In this document: one piece after another, positions 1 to 6,792 of the stretch
How the letters are laid out: the number at the start of each line of letters is the position of its first letter
Position numbering within the stretch: position 1 is the stretch's first letter
Assembly (NCBI GenBank): GCA_964452115.1
Contig: CAYVKY010000020.1
Span: 1-23,559 of the forward strand
Source: CAYVKY01 sp964452115
Lineage (GTDB): Bacteria > Bacteroidota > Ignavibacteria > Tepidaquicellales > Tepidaquicellaceae
DNA: 23,559 nucleotides
Direction of reading: 5' to 3'
Notes under the pieces: model-generated
What the model saw: the letters and a program-made list of their open reading frames with translations, nothing else
Databases searched by the model: none
Told to the model about the DNA's origin: nothing
Program-made: the position numbers and the translations under genes

Positions 1-22
1 AAAATATATTAAGTATTTTGTA

Positions 23-44
23 GAGCCAGAGCATGCTCTGGCTC
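23..44. repeat. Perfect 22-bp palindrome
   Basis: The sequence GAGCCAGAGCA is followed directly by its exact reverse complement TGCTCTGGCTC, giving a perfect dyad with no spacer. As RNA it would form a stem of about 9 bp with a small loop. No U-tract follows on either strand, so a simple intrinsic terminator is unlikely. It lies about 40 bp outside the first REP-like doublet and differs from it in sequence. It may be another dispersed palindrome family. Function unknown. Confidence 0.6.
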
Positions 45-81
45 ACATTCCTGAAACAAATTTCTCCACAAGGATTAACTA

Positions 82-152
82 AACGTTCAACCCCTTACGG
101 GGTATAATGTCAATATACATTCAAGTGCTACAAACATTTCACCGCTACGCGG
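82..152 (+). repeat. REP-like palindrome doublet, copy 1
   Basis: Two short palindromic blocks are separated by 21 bp. The first has the core CCCCTTACGGGGTATA (91-106). The second begins CTACAAACATTTCACC (128-143) and continues into a CGCTACGCG core. Two further copies of this doublet lie at the other end of the window (22983-23047 and 23310-23380) with nearly the same spacing. Paired palindromes at fixed spacing resemble REP/REPIN elements mobilised by IS200-like (RAYT) transposases. That assignment is inference from the architecture and from the transposase remnant at 23138-23293. Confidence 0.65.
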
Positions 153-331
153 TGAGGAAATAAATTGCTACCATGTGGTGAGGGAAAAAATTACTACAAT
201 GGTGAAGAAAAAAATTACAACTATATAGTGAAGAAAATATTTACGCCGACGGGGTGAGAGAAAAATTGCGACACGGGGTGAAGAAAAAAATTACAATTAC
301 GGAGTGAAGAAAAAAATTACAAGTGATTAAT
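144..331 (+). repeat. Degenerate tandem array, 25-26 bp unit
   Basis: About seven imperfect units of the form ctacggggtgaagaaaaaaattacaa follow the palindrome doublet directly. Each unit begins with a version of the doublet's distal palindrome (ACGGGGTGA), so the array looks like serial copying of the doublet's edge. Units differ by several substitutions and 1-2 bp indels, which suggests it is older than the homogeneous array at 22801-22990. The unit matches the reverse complement of that right-hand array unit. No coding potential seen; 1-410 contains no gene. Confidence 0.65.
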
Positions 332-353
332 ACTTTATTTTATTCAAGAGTAT

Positions 354-391
354 AAAAAAAAGGATGAACCTTCAGGGTTCATCCTTTTTTG
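354..391 (-). terminator. Rho-independent terminator after the secreted OB-fold-type gene
   Basis: A 9-bp perfect stem, GGATGAACC (362-370) pairing with GGTTCATCC (376-384), encloses a 5-nt loop. A-tract and T-tract flanks lie on either side, so the minus strand reads hairpin then U-run. It sits about 20 bp after the stop codon at 411 and ends that transcript. It could also work for transcription arriving from the repeat side. Confidence 0.88.
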
Positions 392-410
392 TTTTATATT
401 AATATTCTGA

Positions 411-839
411 TTACTTCCTGTAAGGGCAGTTGCCGCGGTTATATCCGTTGCCGTTGCCATTACCGTTGTTATTGCCTTTGCCGCGGGGACTCCATTTCGG
501 AACGCCGTTGTCATCTGCAAGTGTGATTGTAGTGCCGCCCTGCTGAATCGTGAAAGGATAGATTTGAAGGTTGTTGTTTTGTGTTTTTACGTTTCCTTTG
601 ATTGTTACTTCACCTGTATTCAGAGTGTAGCCGTTATCTTTCCAGTACCATACCGGTCCGAGATGAATTCTGTAAACTGTTCCGTCAGAAGTTTTCATCA
701 TCACTGTCGGGCGGGCATTGTCCGTCACCGTGCCGGAAATTGTCTGCACGTTGTCATTACCCCACCTGTTTGTTGCATTCTGTGCGAATGACATTGATGC
801 CGCCATTAAAAAGAGCACCGCTATTATTAGATTTTTCAT
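411..839 (-). CDS. Secreted OB-fold-type envelope protein, predicted sigma-54 target
   Basis: This 142-residue protein has a clear signal peptide (about residues 1-19, ending SFAQ). A compact beta-rich domain follows, carrying an HLGPVWYW segment and a later LADDNGVPKWSPRG segment. Those two motifs resemble small periplasmic OB-fold-like proteins with HLGPxWY and LRDxxGxPxWS motifs, which I recall near envelope metal-stress genes. That family recall is from memory, not from a search. The tail from about residue 120 is Gly/Asn-rich and low-complexity. The start is supported by an AAAGGAG Shine-Dalgarno upstream of ATG at 839. The gene lies just downstream of the two-component genes but has its own sigma-54 promoter (876-892) and upstream activator sites (941-978), and it is closed by a terminator. 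Its position parallels zraP downstream of the ZraSR system. The ligand is unknown. Confidence 0.8.
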   Translation of the reverse strand: MKNLIIAVLFLMAASMSFAQNATNRWGNDNVQTISGTVTDNARPTVMMKTSDGTVYRIHLGPVWYWKDNGYTLNTGEVTIKGNVKTQNNNLQIYPFTIQQGGTTITLADDNGVPKWSPRGKGNNNGNGNGNGYNRGNCPYRK

Positions 840-875
840 TTTTGATTTTCTCCTTTAGTTTGTTTTAATTATTAA

Positions 876-892
876 TGCAAAAAGTGTGCCAA
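876..892 (-). promoter_or_regulatory. Sigma-54 (-24/-12) promoter
   Basis: The minus strand reads TTGGCACACTTTTTGCA. Against the consensus TGGCACG-N4-TTGCA it matches 6 of 7 bases in the -24 block and all of TTGCA, with the required GG-N10-GC spacing (GG at 889-890, GC at 877-878). The expected start of transcription is near 865, giving a leader of about 25 nt before the ATG at 839. It drives the secreted OB-fold-type gene. Confidence 0.85.
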
Positions 893-940
893 TAAATAAT
901 TTTAAAATAGAAGTTTATGTGGTTTTACGCAATTAATTTT

Positions 941-978
941 TCGTCAGTTTTGTCATTAATTCGTCAGTTTTGTCATTT
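941..978 (-). promoter_or_regulatory. Tandem activator sites (UAS) for the sigma-54 promoter
   Basis: TCGTCAGTTTTGTCATTAAT is followed immediately by TCGTCAGTTTTGTCATTTAA, so the two copies begin exactly 20 bp apart, about two helical turns. Each copy is an imperfect dyad of the form TCGTCA-N4-TGNC. They lie about 76-111 bp upstream of the predicted transcription start, the usual distance for NtrC-family enhancers. They partly overlap the stop codon of the response regulator gene (977-979). The likely ligand is that response regulator. Confidence 0.7.
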
Positions 979-2347
979 AAATATCCTTCAATCCCCATTT
1001 TTCAATTCTGTAACGGAGATTCCGCTCTGAAATACCGAGCAGTTTCGATGCCTTGAGACGGTTTCCGCCCGTGGATTTTAGCGCATCAAGCACAAGGGAT
1101 TTTTCAAGCGCTTCAACCTTTTCGGGAAGTGTACCTGCAGAATCTATATTTCCGTAAGCCGTATCGGCAGTCAGCGTGCGCACGTTGGAAGGCAGTTCCG
1201 ATGAAGTCACAATTTCATTTCTTGACAGCACGATTGCCCTGTGTACGATATTTTCAAGTTCCCTGATGTTTCCGGGATAATCATATTTTAAAAGCATATC
1301 CATTGCTTCTTTTGAAAATTCAATCTTCCGCTTATTTATTCCGCCGGTATATTTTGCAATAAAATAATCCACCAGCGGCGGAATGTCCTGCTTCCTTTCC
1401 CTTAGCGGCGGAATATTTATGGTTACAACATTTAGTCTGTAATATAAATCTTCCCTGAATTTATTTTCGGCGATAAGTTCATTCAGGTTTTGATTTGTTG
1501 CCGCGATTATCCTGACATCAACATTTATTGTCTGCGTTCCGCCGACCCTTTCAAAACATTCTTCCTGCAGAACTCTCAGCAGTTTAACCTGCGTAGCGGG
1601 CGGAATATCTCCGATTTCATCCAGAAAAAGCGTACCGCCGTCGGCAATTTCAAATCTGCCGGTCTTCAGTTTCTCCGCACCGGTAAATGCTCCCTTCTCG
1701 TGTCCGAACAGTTCGCTCTCAAGCAGATTTTCATTCAGAGCTGCGCAATTGACTGCAACGAAAGGTTTATCTTTTCTCGGACTTGAAAAATGAATTGCCT
1801 TTGCGAGAACTTCCTTTCCCGTTCCGCTCTCGCCGCACAGCAGCACAGCTGCCTTGCTGGGAGCCACTCTCCCTGCAATGTTGACGGCATTTTCCATTGA
1901 AGGTGAATCCGAAATCAATCCGTCAAAATTATATTTTTCGATGAGCTGCTCCTTCAGGAGTTTATTTTCCGAAATCAGATGCTGCCTCTCGTAAATTTTT
2001 TTTATCATTATTTCGAGTTCATCCAGATCAATCGGCTTTGTCAGATAATCAAACGCGCCCTCCTTCATCGCGTTAACGGCGGTTTCTACCGTTCCGAATG
2101 CGGTGATAATCACAAAATATATTTCAGGATTTATTTTCCTTATTCGCTTCATCAGTTCAAGTCCGTTTATATCCGGCATTTTGTAATCGGATATGATTAT
2201 GTCAATCACATTTCCTGAAACAATCTGAATCGCTTCGTCACCCGATGATGCTTGGGCGGCACTGTATCCCCGGCGGTTCAGATATCCGCTCAGAATTGTC
2301 CGCTGTGCCGCTTCATCATCAACCACTAAAATTTTTAATTTCTCCAT
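977..2347 (-). CDS. Sigma-54-dependent response regulator (NtrC/ZraR/AtoC type)
   Basis: This 456-residue transcription activator has the standard three-part layout. The receiver domain (about 1-120) has the acidic pair D10/D11, phospho-acceptor D54, T82 and K104. The AAA+ domain (about 143-375) has Walker A GESGTGKE at 172-179, the sigma-54 contact loop GAFTGA at 219-224 and Walker B LFLDEIGD at 240-247. The C-terminus is a Fis-type helix-turn-helix (about 415-456, GGNRLKASKLLGISERNLR). When phosphorylated it should hydrolyse ATP to open sigma-54 promoters. The gene begins 11 bp after the kinase stop, so the two form one transcript. Its probable targets are the two promoters in this window with TCGTCA sites. 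Family is certain; the regulated signal is not known. Confidence 0.95.
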   Translation of the reverse strand: MEKLKILVVDDEAAQRTILSGYLNRRGYSAAQASSGDEAIQIVSGNVIDIIISDYKMPDINGLELMKRIRKINPEIYFVIITAFGTVETAVNAMKEGAFDYLTKPIDLDELEIMIKKIYERQHLISENKLLKEQLIEKYNFDGLISDSPSMENAVNIAGRVAPSKAAVLLCGESGTGKEVLAKAIHFSSPRKDKPFVAVNCAALNENLLESELFGHEKGAFTGAEKLKTGRFEIADGGTLFLDEIGDIPPATQVKLLRVLQEECFERVGGTQTINVDVRIIAATNQNLNELIAENKFREDLYYRLNVVTINIPPLRERKQDIPPLVDYFIAKYTGGINKRKIEFSKEAMDMLLKYDYPGNIRELENIVHRAIVLSRNEIVTSSELPSNVRTLTADTAYGNIDSAGTLPEKVEALEKSLVLDALKSTGGNRLKASKLLGISERNLRYRIEKWGLKDI

Positions 2348-2358
2348 CGCTAAAATTT

Positions 2359-4395
2359 TTATATTGGTAATTCAATAAAAAATGTCGTTCCCTTTCCTTC
2401 CGCGCTTTCTGCATATACTGTTCCGTTGTGCTGCGAAATAACCTGCTGCACAATGCTGAGTCCGAGTCCCGTTCCTTTTGATTTTGTCGTAAAATACAGG
2501 TTGAAAATCTTTCCGAGGTTTTCTTCGGGGATTCCATTTCCTGTATCTGACAATTCAAAAATTGCTTTTTTATTTTTTCTGTAAAATTTCAGTTCAATTT
2601 TTCCGCCCGCATCAACCGCATCAATTGCGTTATTGATTACATTCATCAGCGCCTGATTCATCTGCGATGAATCAATTGTCAGTTCGATGTTTTCCGTGCT
2701 GCTCATTTCAAATTTAATATTCTTTCCGCTGATATTCGCCTCCGCGATAGTTTTAATCCTGTTTAAAAAATCATCCGAATTGATTTTGACAGGATTGAGT
2801 TTCGGCGGGCGCGCATATCTCAGGAATTCACCTATGATATTATTTATGCGTTTTGATTCCGACTGAAGGACGCCGTTCAGATTCGTAAATTCGCCGCTTT
2901 CGTACAACTCTTTATACTCTTTTCCCATCCTCTGTGAAATCATATTAATTGAATTCAGCGGATTCCTTACCTCGTGTGCAACTGCGCTTGCGAGTTCTCC
3001 CATTGCTATCATTTTTTCATTCTGGCGCGATTTCATATCAAGCTTTTTGAGTTCCGTCACATCGCGGATTACGAGCGTAATAAATTCAGGGGTGCCGGCT
3101 GCACTGAGATTCAGAGTCTTGTTTATATTCAGATATATTTTTTCGCCTGCTGCATTCTGAAATATTGTTTCAAGGTTTGAAAATTCATCATTTCCTTTAA
3201 AATATTCTGCCTCCTGCGGAAGAGATTCATTTACATTTTTGCCTGAAACTTCAGATGAAGTTTTTCCGAAAAGTTTTTCTGCTGCTTTGTTGAAAATCTT
3301 CACGGTTCCTTCAAGGCCTGTCGTTATAATTGCCTGCGGCATATAGTCAAGTATATTACCGGTGAATGTCTGAATTTTTTTATATTCCTTTGATATTAAT
3401 TTATAATTTTGATTTGAAACAATTATACCTACAACGAAAACCGATATAATCACAAGTACAAGTGAAATAATAATAGTCCTCCGGTACATTCTGCTTTCCG
3501 CAGACACAATTTCGTCCATAGACAAACCAATTCTGTAAATTCCGTATTTTTCTCCGTCAACTATGAACGGATGTACCAATTCAAAAACTTTATTCCCCTG
3601 ATAAGTTATTTCCCTCGTGCGTGTCAGATTTTTTTCAAATGCTTCTTTAATAAATTCATCATTGCCATATCCCTTAAATTCGTCAATTTTTTTATTTGAT
3701 GCTAAAATTTTATTCTGGTCCTGAAGCACTATATACACAATCCCGCTTTTACTTCCGATATCGTTTATCATTTTTTCAAAACCAGTATTTTTCCTGAACT
3801 GCAGATATGCATCTGCATCAAGGTTTACTACAATTGCACCGCCCTGCGCCGGTGCCCTGCTGACAGCCACCGCAAAACGCGAACCTTTTTCGAATCTTGC
3901 TTCTTTAAAACCGATTACTAATTCTTGTTTTTCACCGCTGAGCACCTGACCTATAAATTCCTTCGGCGAATATTTCCCTTCGCCTTGCATATGCGCGGAT
4001 TCGGATATATTGCTGCTATAAATTTTCTCTCCGTTTTTATTAAAAACATTTATCCTGTAAACATTATTTTCTTCTGCTATTTTTTCGAGAAGTGAATTCG
4101 AAATCACGCCTGTGCTATCAAGCCTTTTTACGTTTCTTGCAGTACCGAGCAGCTGCTGCGACAGAAGATTTTCCATCTCGCGTTCCGCGGATAGTATATT
4201 CGCGCTGCTTTTTGTAATCAGGTCAATAGTTGAATTTGCATGCTCATCCAGCAAGTGACGGATTTCATTTTTATTCTCGTTATATTCAATCACAGCCGAC
4301 AAAATAAGCAGAGCTGCAAGTATCAGCGATATTGTGATGATATACCCGGGACGGATAAAAGAAAATTTTTTAAGATTGAAGGTTTTGCTTTTCAT
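2359..4395 (-). CDS. Membrane sensor histidine kinase with periplasmic domain and PAS
   Basis: This 678-residue kinase is the partner of the downstream response regulator. TM1 spans about 17-37 and TM2 about 307-327. The roughly 265 residues between them form a periplasmic sensor, likely a double-Cache fold (inferred from size and the repeated beta-rich YIVLQDQNKILAS-like segments). A PAS domain follows at about 345-450. HisKA has the phospho-accepting H474 in AVAHEVRNPLN. The ATPase domain has the N-box (N585, N588, N589), DTGNGIP at 617-623 and GTGLGL at 641-646. All catalytic motifs are intact. The layout matches ZraS/AtoS-type kinases that sense envelope ligands. It starts 1 bp after the NifX-like stop codon, which indicates tight co-expression with that gene. 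Confidence 0.93.
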   Translation of the reverse strand: MKSKTFNLKKFSFIRPGYIITISLILAALLILSAVIEYNENKNEIRHLLDEHANSTIDLITKSSANILSAEREMENLLSQQLLGTARNVKRLDSTGVISNSLLEKIAEENNVYRINVFNKNGEKIYSSNISESAHMQGEGKYSPKEFIGQVLSGEKQELVIGFKEARFEKGSRFAVAVSRAPAQGGAIVVNLDADAYLQFRKNTGFEKMINDIGSKSGIVYIVLQDQNKILASNKKIDEFKGYGNDEFIKEAFEKNLTRTREITYQGNKVFELVHPFIVDGEKYGIYRIGLSMDEIVSAESRMYRRTIIISLVLVIISVFVVGIIVSNQNYKLISKEYKKIQTFTGNILDYMPQAIITTGLEGTVKIFNKAAEKLFGKTSSEVSGKNVNESLPQEAEYFKGNDEFSNLETIFQNAAGEKIYLNINKTLNLSAAGTPEFITLVIRDVTELKKLDMKSRQNEKMIAMGELASAVAHEVRNPLNSINMISQRMGKEYKELYESGEFTNLNGVLQSESKRINNIIGEFLRYARPPKLNPVKINSDDFLNRIKTIAEANISGKNIKFEMSSTENIELTIDSSQMNQALMNVINNAIDAVDAGGKIELKFYRKNKKAIFELSDTGNGIPEENLGKIFNLYFTTKSKGTGLGLSIVQQVISQHNGTVYAESAEGKGTTFFIELPI

Positions 4396-4396
4396 T

Positions 4397-4741
4397 TCAT
4401 TTTCTTTTCAGATTATTTATCCATTTAATATCGGAAAGGTATTTAAATTTATCAGACATAATTACAATTCTTACATTATTTTTATCAAATTCCTCTTTTA
4501 CTGCCGCACCGAAGTTTGATGAGATTACGGTTTTTACTCCGCGATTTATAAGAAATTTTGCAGCTCTAAGACCTGCTGATTCACTGTATTTTAGTCCGGG
4601 ATTTTCGGCAAATTCACACGTTCCGCTTTCAGTATCAGCAACAAAAAAGTATTTCGCTTTTCCGAAACATACTTCAATTCCCGTATTCATTTTGCAGTCC
4701 GTAACTGCAACGGCGGTGAGGTTTTTATTTTGTTTCGTCAT
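4397..4741 (-). CDS. Small NifX/MTH1175-family protein with altered HFG motif
   Basis: This 114-residue protein matches the NifX/NafY/NifB-C-terminal fold, whose members bind iron-molybdenum or Fe-S clusters or precursors. The diagnostic N-terminal region normally reads HFGxAxxF; here it is VCFGKAKYF, with Cys in place of His. The segment RAAKFLINRGVKTVISSNFGAAV is typical of the family core. ATG at 4741 is preferred because it overlaps the DUF134 stop as ATGA (4738-4741), a translational-coupling arrangement; an in-frame start 36 bp upstream would lie inside the DUF134 gene. It sits between DUF134 and the sensor kinase in one operon, so it may supply or sense a cluster for this regulatory unit. 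That role is inference. Confidence 0.85.
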   Translation of the reverse strand: MTKQNKNLTAVAVTDCKMNTGIEVCFGKAKYFFVADTESGTCEFAENPGLKYSESAGLRAAKFLINRGVKTVISSNFGAAVKEEFDKNNVRIVIMSDKFKYLSDIKWINNLKRK

Positions 4742-5139
4742 AATTCTCCTATCAGTTTGGAAAAGCACAGCGGACATTTGCCGGGTTCTGTGCCGTTTTT
4801 CGGAATATTAAAAAGAGATTCGCAATTACTGCATTTGTACCATAAATCACCAAGCACTGTGCGTCCTTCTTCAACATCGAGTGCTTTCAGTTCAACAAGA
4901 CTTTCGGCAATTTTCCTCCGCGCTTTTTCGTACGTTCTTGTAAGAGTCGGCCTTGATACGCCTAGGATTTTTGCTGCCTGAGTGTGGTGCATATTTTCAT
5001 AATCAACAAGTTTGATTGTTTCATATTCATCCGGCAGCAGAATCACTTTGCTTCCGTTTCGCCCGCTTTTAACGTCAGGTTTGAAAACAACTTTTTTATG
5101 CGGTGTAATCAGTTTTCTTATTTTTATAGGTCTCGCCAT
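4738..5139 (-). CDS. DUF134 family HTH protein with zinc ribbon
   Basis: This 133-residue protein begins with the MARP start typical of DUF134. A sigma-70 region 4-like helix-turn-helix follows at about 50-82 (HTQAAKILGVSRPTLTRTYE). A four-Cys ribbon closes the C-terminus (C103, C106, C122, C125). DUF134 proteins are predicted DNA-binding regulators, commonly found with NifX/NifB-type and Mrp-type Fe-S genes; no DNA target is known to me. ATG at 5139 is chosen over a TTG 9 bp upstream because MARP is the conserved N-terminus. It is the first gene of a tightly packed four-gene operon with NifX-like, kinase and response regulator, so it may autoregulate that operon. Confidence 0.88.
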   Translation of the reverse strand: MARPIKIRKLITPHKKVVFKPDVKSGRNGSKVILLPDEYETIKLVDYENMHHTQAAKILGVSRPTLTRTYEKARRKIAESLVELKALDVEEGRTVLGDLWYKCSNCESLFNIPKNGTEPGKCPLCFSKLIGEL

Positions 5140-5346
5140 ATTAAGCAAAAATTTTTTAATTATAATAATAAATTTTCTACGATACTTTCCGATTTTGTTA
5201 GCAGACTCATTTTATTTTCAGATATTCGTTTTTTCATTTGCTTTAAAAATTAATTTATTTATTTTGAGCATATGTTCATAACAAATTAATCAGTCAGGAC
5301 ATTTAATTCAAGTGACAAATACTTTACTAATATAAATTTCTTCGAA
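5140..5346. promoter_or_regulatory. Divergent intergenic control region
   Basis: This 207-bp AT-rich stretch separates the minus-strand DUF134 operon from the plus-strand cysteine synthase-type gene, so both promoters must lie here. I see no sigma-54 core (GG-N10-GC with TTGC), no TCGTCA activator element and no clear -33/-7 Bacteroidota promoter. A partial dyad TGTTCATAACA occurs near 5273. Confidence 0.45.
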
Positions 5347-6312
5347 ATGTATTACAACAATATTCTCGGTCTTATCGGAAACACACCGCTTGTGAAGATA
5401 AACAATATCACGAAAGGTATAAAAGCCACAGTGCTTGCAAAGATAGAATTTATGAACCCGGGCGGAAGCGTAAAGGACAGGGTGGGACTTTCATTAATCG
5501 AGGACGCGGAAAGAAAAGGAATATTAAAACCGGGCGGCACAATTGTTGAGGCAACAAGCGGCAATACAGGCATCGGGCTTGCGCTTGCCGGCTGCGTTAA
5601 GGGTTACAGGGTAATACTCGTCATGACCGATAAAATCGGACAGGAAAAAAGGAATTACCTGAAGGCGCTCGGTGCTGAAGTTGTGATTGTACCGAAGGAA
5701 GCAGCACCTGACTCTCCCGATTACTACCGGAATAAAGCAAAATCGCTCTCGGAGGAAATCCCCGGCGGGGTAAATTTGAATCAATATTCAAATCCCGCAA
5801 ATCCAATGATACATTACAGTACAACAGGTGCGGAAATCTGGAAGGACACAGAAGGGAAAATCACTCATTTCGTATGCGGTGTCGGAACGGCAGGAACTAT
5901 CACGGGAGTGTCAAAATATTTAAAGGAAAAAAAGCCGTGCATCAAAGTTATCGGGGCAGACCCCGTCGGCTCAAATTTTAAAATGTATAAAGACACGGGA
6001 ACAATCGGCGATACAACTCTTCATCAAATCGAAGGACTCGGCACGGACATCATTCCGCCGATTACGGATTTCAGCTGCGTTGATGAAATTGTCAGCGTGA
6101 AAGACGCAGATTCGATAAATATGTGCAAGAGACTCGCGCTTGAAGAAGGAATTTTCTGCGGCGCATCATCCGGAACTGCCGCATATACCGCAATTGAAAC
6201 CGCAAAACATCTTGACGAAAACAGTCTGGTTGTTTTTATTGTGTGCGATACGGGAGAGAGATATTTATCTAAATATTTTAATGACGAGTGGCTGAAAGAA
6301 CACAATTTATAA
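5347..6312 (+). CDS. PLP-dependent cysteine synthase / cystathionine beta-synthase-type enzyme
   Basis: This 321-residue fold-type II PLP enzyme has the Schiff-base lysine K43 in NPGGSVKDR, the substrate loop TSGNTGIG and the phosphate-binding loop GVGTAGTITG. It therefore forms an aminoacrylate from serine or O-acetylserine and adds sulfide or a thiol. It contains the catalytic domain only. The ending CDTGERYLSKYFNDEW and the segment ERKGILKPGGTIVEATSGNTG are as close to bacterial CBS-like enzymes as to CysK, so the acceptor (sulfide or homocysteine) cannot be decided here. A NifX-like gene follows after 33 bp on the same strand. Cytoplasmic; role in cysteine and sulfide handling. Confidence 0.92.
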   Translation: MYYNNILGLIGNTPLVKINNITKGIKATVLAKIEFMNPGGSVKDRVGLSLIEDAERKGILKPGGTIVEATSGNTGIGLALAGCVKGYRVILVMTDKIGQEKRNYLKALGAEVVIVPKEAAPDSPDYYRNKAKSLSEEIPGGVNLNQYSNPANPMIHYSTTGAEIWKDTEGKITHFVCGVGTAGTITGVSKYLKEKKPCIKVIGADPVGSNFKMYKDTGTIGDTTLHQIEGLGTDIIPPITDFSCVDEIVSVKDADSINMCKRLALEEGIFCGASSGTAAYTAIETAKHLDENSLVVFIVCDTGERYLSKYFNDEWLKEHNL

Positions 6313-6345
6313 ATTATACAAACAAACTAATAAGGAGAACATAAA

Positions 6346-6714
6346 ATGAAAATCGCAGTTCCATCATATTCAGGACAGGTTGACGAGCATTTCGGACATT
6401 GCCAGTATTTTACTGTATATACGGTAAACGATAATAAGGAAATAACACACGAAGAAACAGTTCCGTCACCGGCGGGATGCGGATGCAAATCCAACATTGC
6501 AGAAATTCTGGCAGGAATGGGAGTATCAGTAATGCTTGCCGGAAATATGGGCGGCGGTGCCGTGAATGTATTGGGAAGTTACGGTATTGATGTAATCAGA
6601 GGATGCAGCGGCAATACGAAAGATGTTGCAATCGGATGGGTGAACGGCAATATAATAGACAACGGCGAAGAATGCCATTCACACGAGCGCGGTGAAAATT
6701 GTCACAACAATTAA
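6346..6714 (+). CDS. NifX/MTH1175-type Fe-S/Mo-Fe cluster-binding protein
   Basis: This 122-residue protein shows the full family signature: MKIAVPSYSGQVDEHFGHC at the N-terminus, with the conserved HFG intact, and a Gly/Cys-rich CGCKSN segment at about 44-49. The C-terminal tail adds His and Cys residues (ECHSHERGENCHNN), which could bind metal. A good Shine-Dalgarno (AAGGAG) precedes the ATG. It lies 33 bp after the PLP enzyme gene and is followed by a strong terminator, so the two form a short operon. It is the second NifX-family gene in the window, and unlike the one at 4397-4741 it keeps the canonical His. A role in binding or trafficking Fe-S or Mo-Fe clusters is a family-level inference. 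Confidence 0.9.
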   Translation: MKIAVPSYSGQVDEHFGHCQYFTVYTVNDNKEITHEETVPSPAGCGCKSNIAEILAGMGVSVMLAGNMGGGAVNVLGSYGIDVIRGCSGNTKDVAIGWVNGNIIDNGEECHSHERGENCHNN

Positions 6715-6735
6715 TTTCACGTTCATGTAATAAAT

Positions 6736-6768
6736 AACGTCACGAGGCGAAAGCATCGTGACGTTTTA
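6736..6768. terminator. Bidirectional terminator between convergent genes
   Basis: AACGTCACGA (6736-6745) pairs perfectly with TCGTGACGTT (6756-6765). Inside the loop, GC-GAAA-GC can form a nested GNRA tetraloop. T-rich sequence follows on the plus strand and A-rich sequence precedes it, so it can serve both the NifX-like operon (plus) and the polyferredoxin gene (minus). Confidence 0.85.
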
Positions 6769-6792
6769 TTTGTACGATAAATTTACGTGAAA

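Noticed and set aside
144..331. Possible CRISPR array at the left end
   Set aside because: The units are contiguous 25-26 bp tandem copies with no unique spacers, and no cas genes are near.
564..868. Plus-strand reading frames opposite the secreted OB-fold-type gene
   Set aside because: They are antisense shadows of a gene with signal peptide, ribosome site, promoter and terminator; Cys/His-rich composition with no motif.
3675..3695. Additional TTCGTCA activator-like elements inside genes (such as in the kinase at about 3679)
   Set aside because: They occur singly within coding sequence, with no 20-bp partner and no sigma-54 core at the right distance.
4738..4741. Possible frameshift fusing DUF134 and NifX-like proteins, as the two genes overlap
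   Set aside because: Both proteins are full length with proper ends; the ATGA overlap is a normal stop/start coupling.
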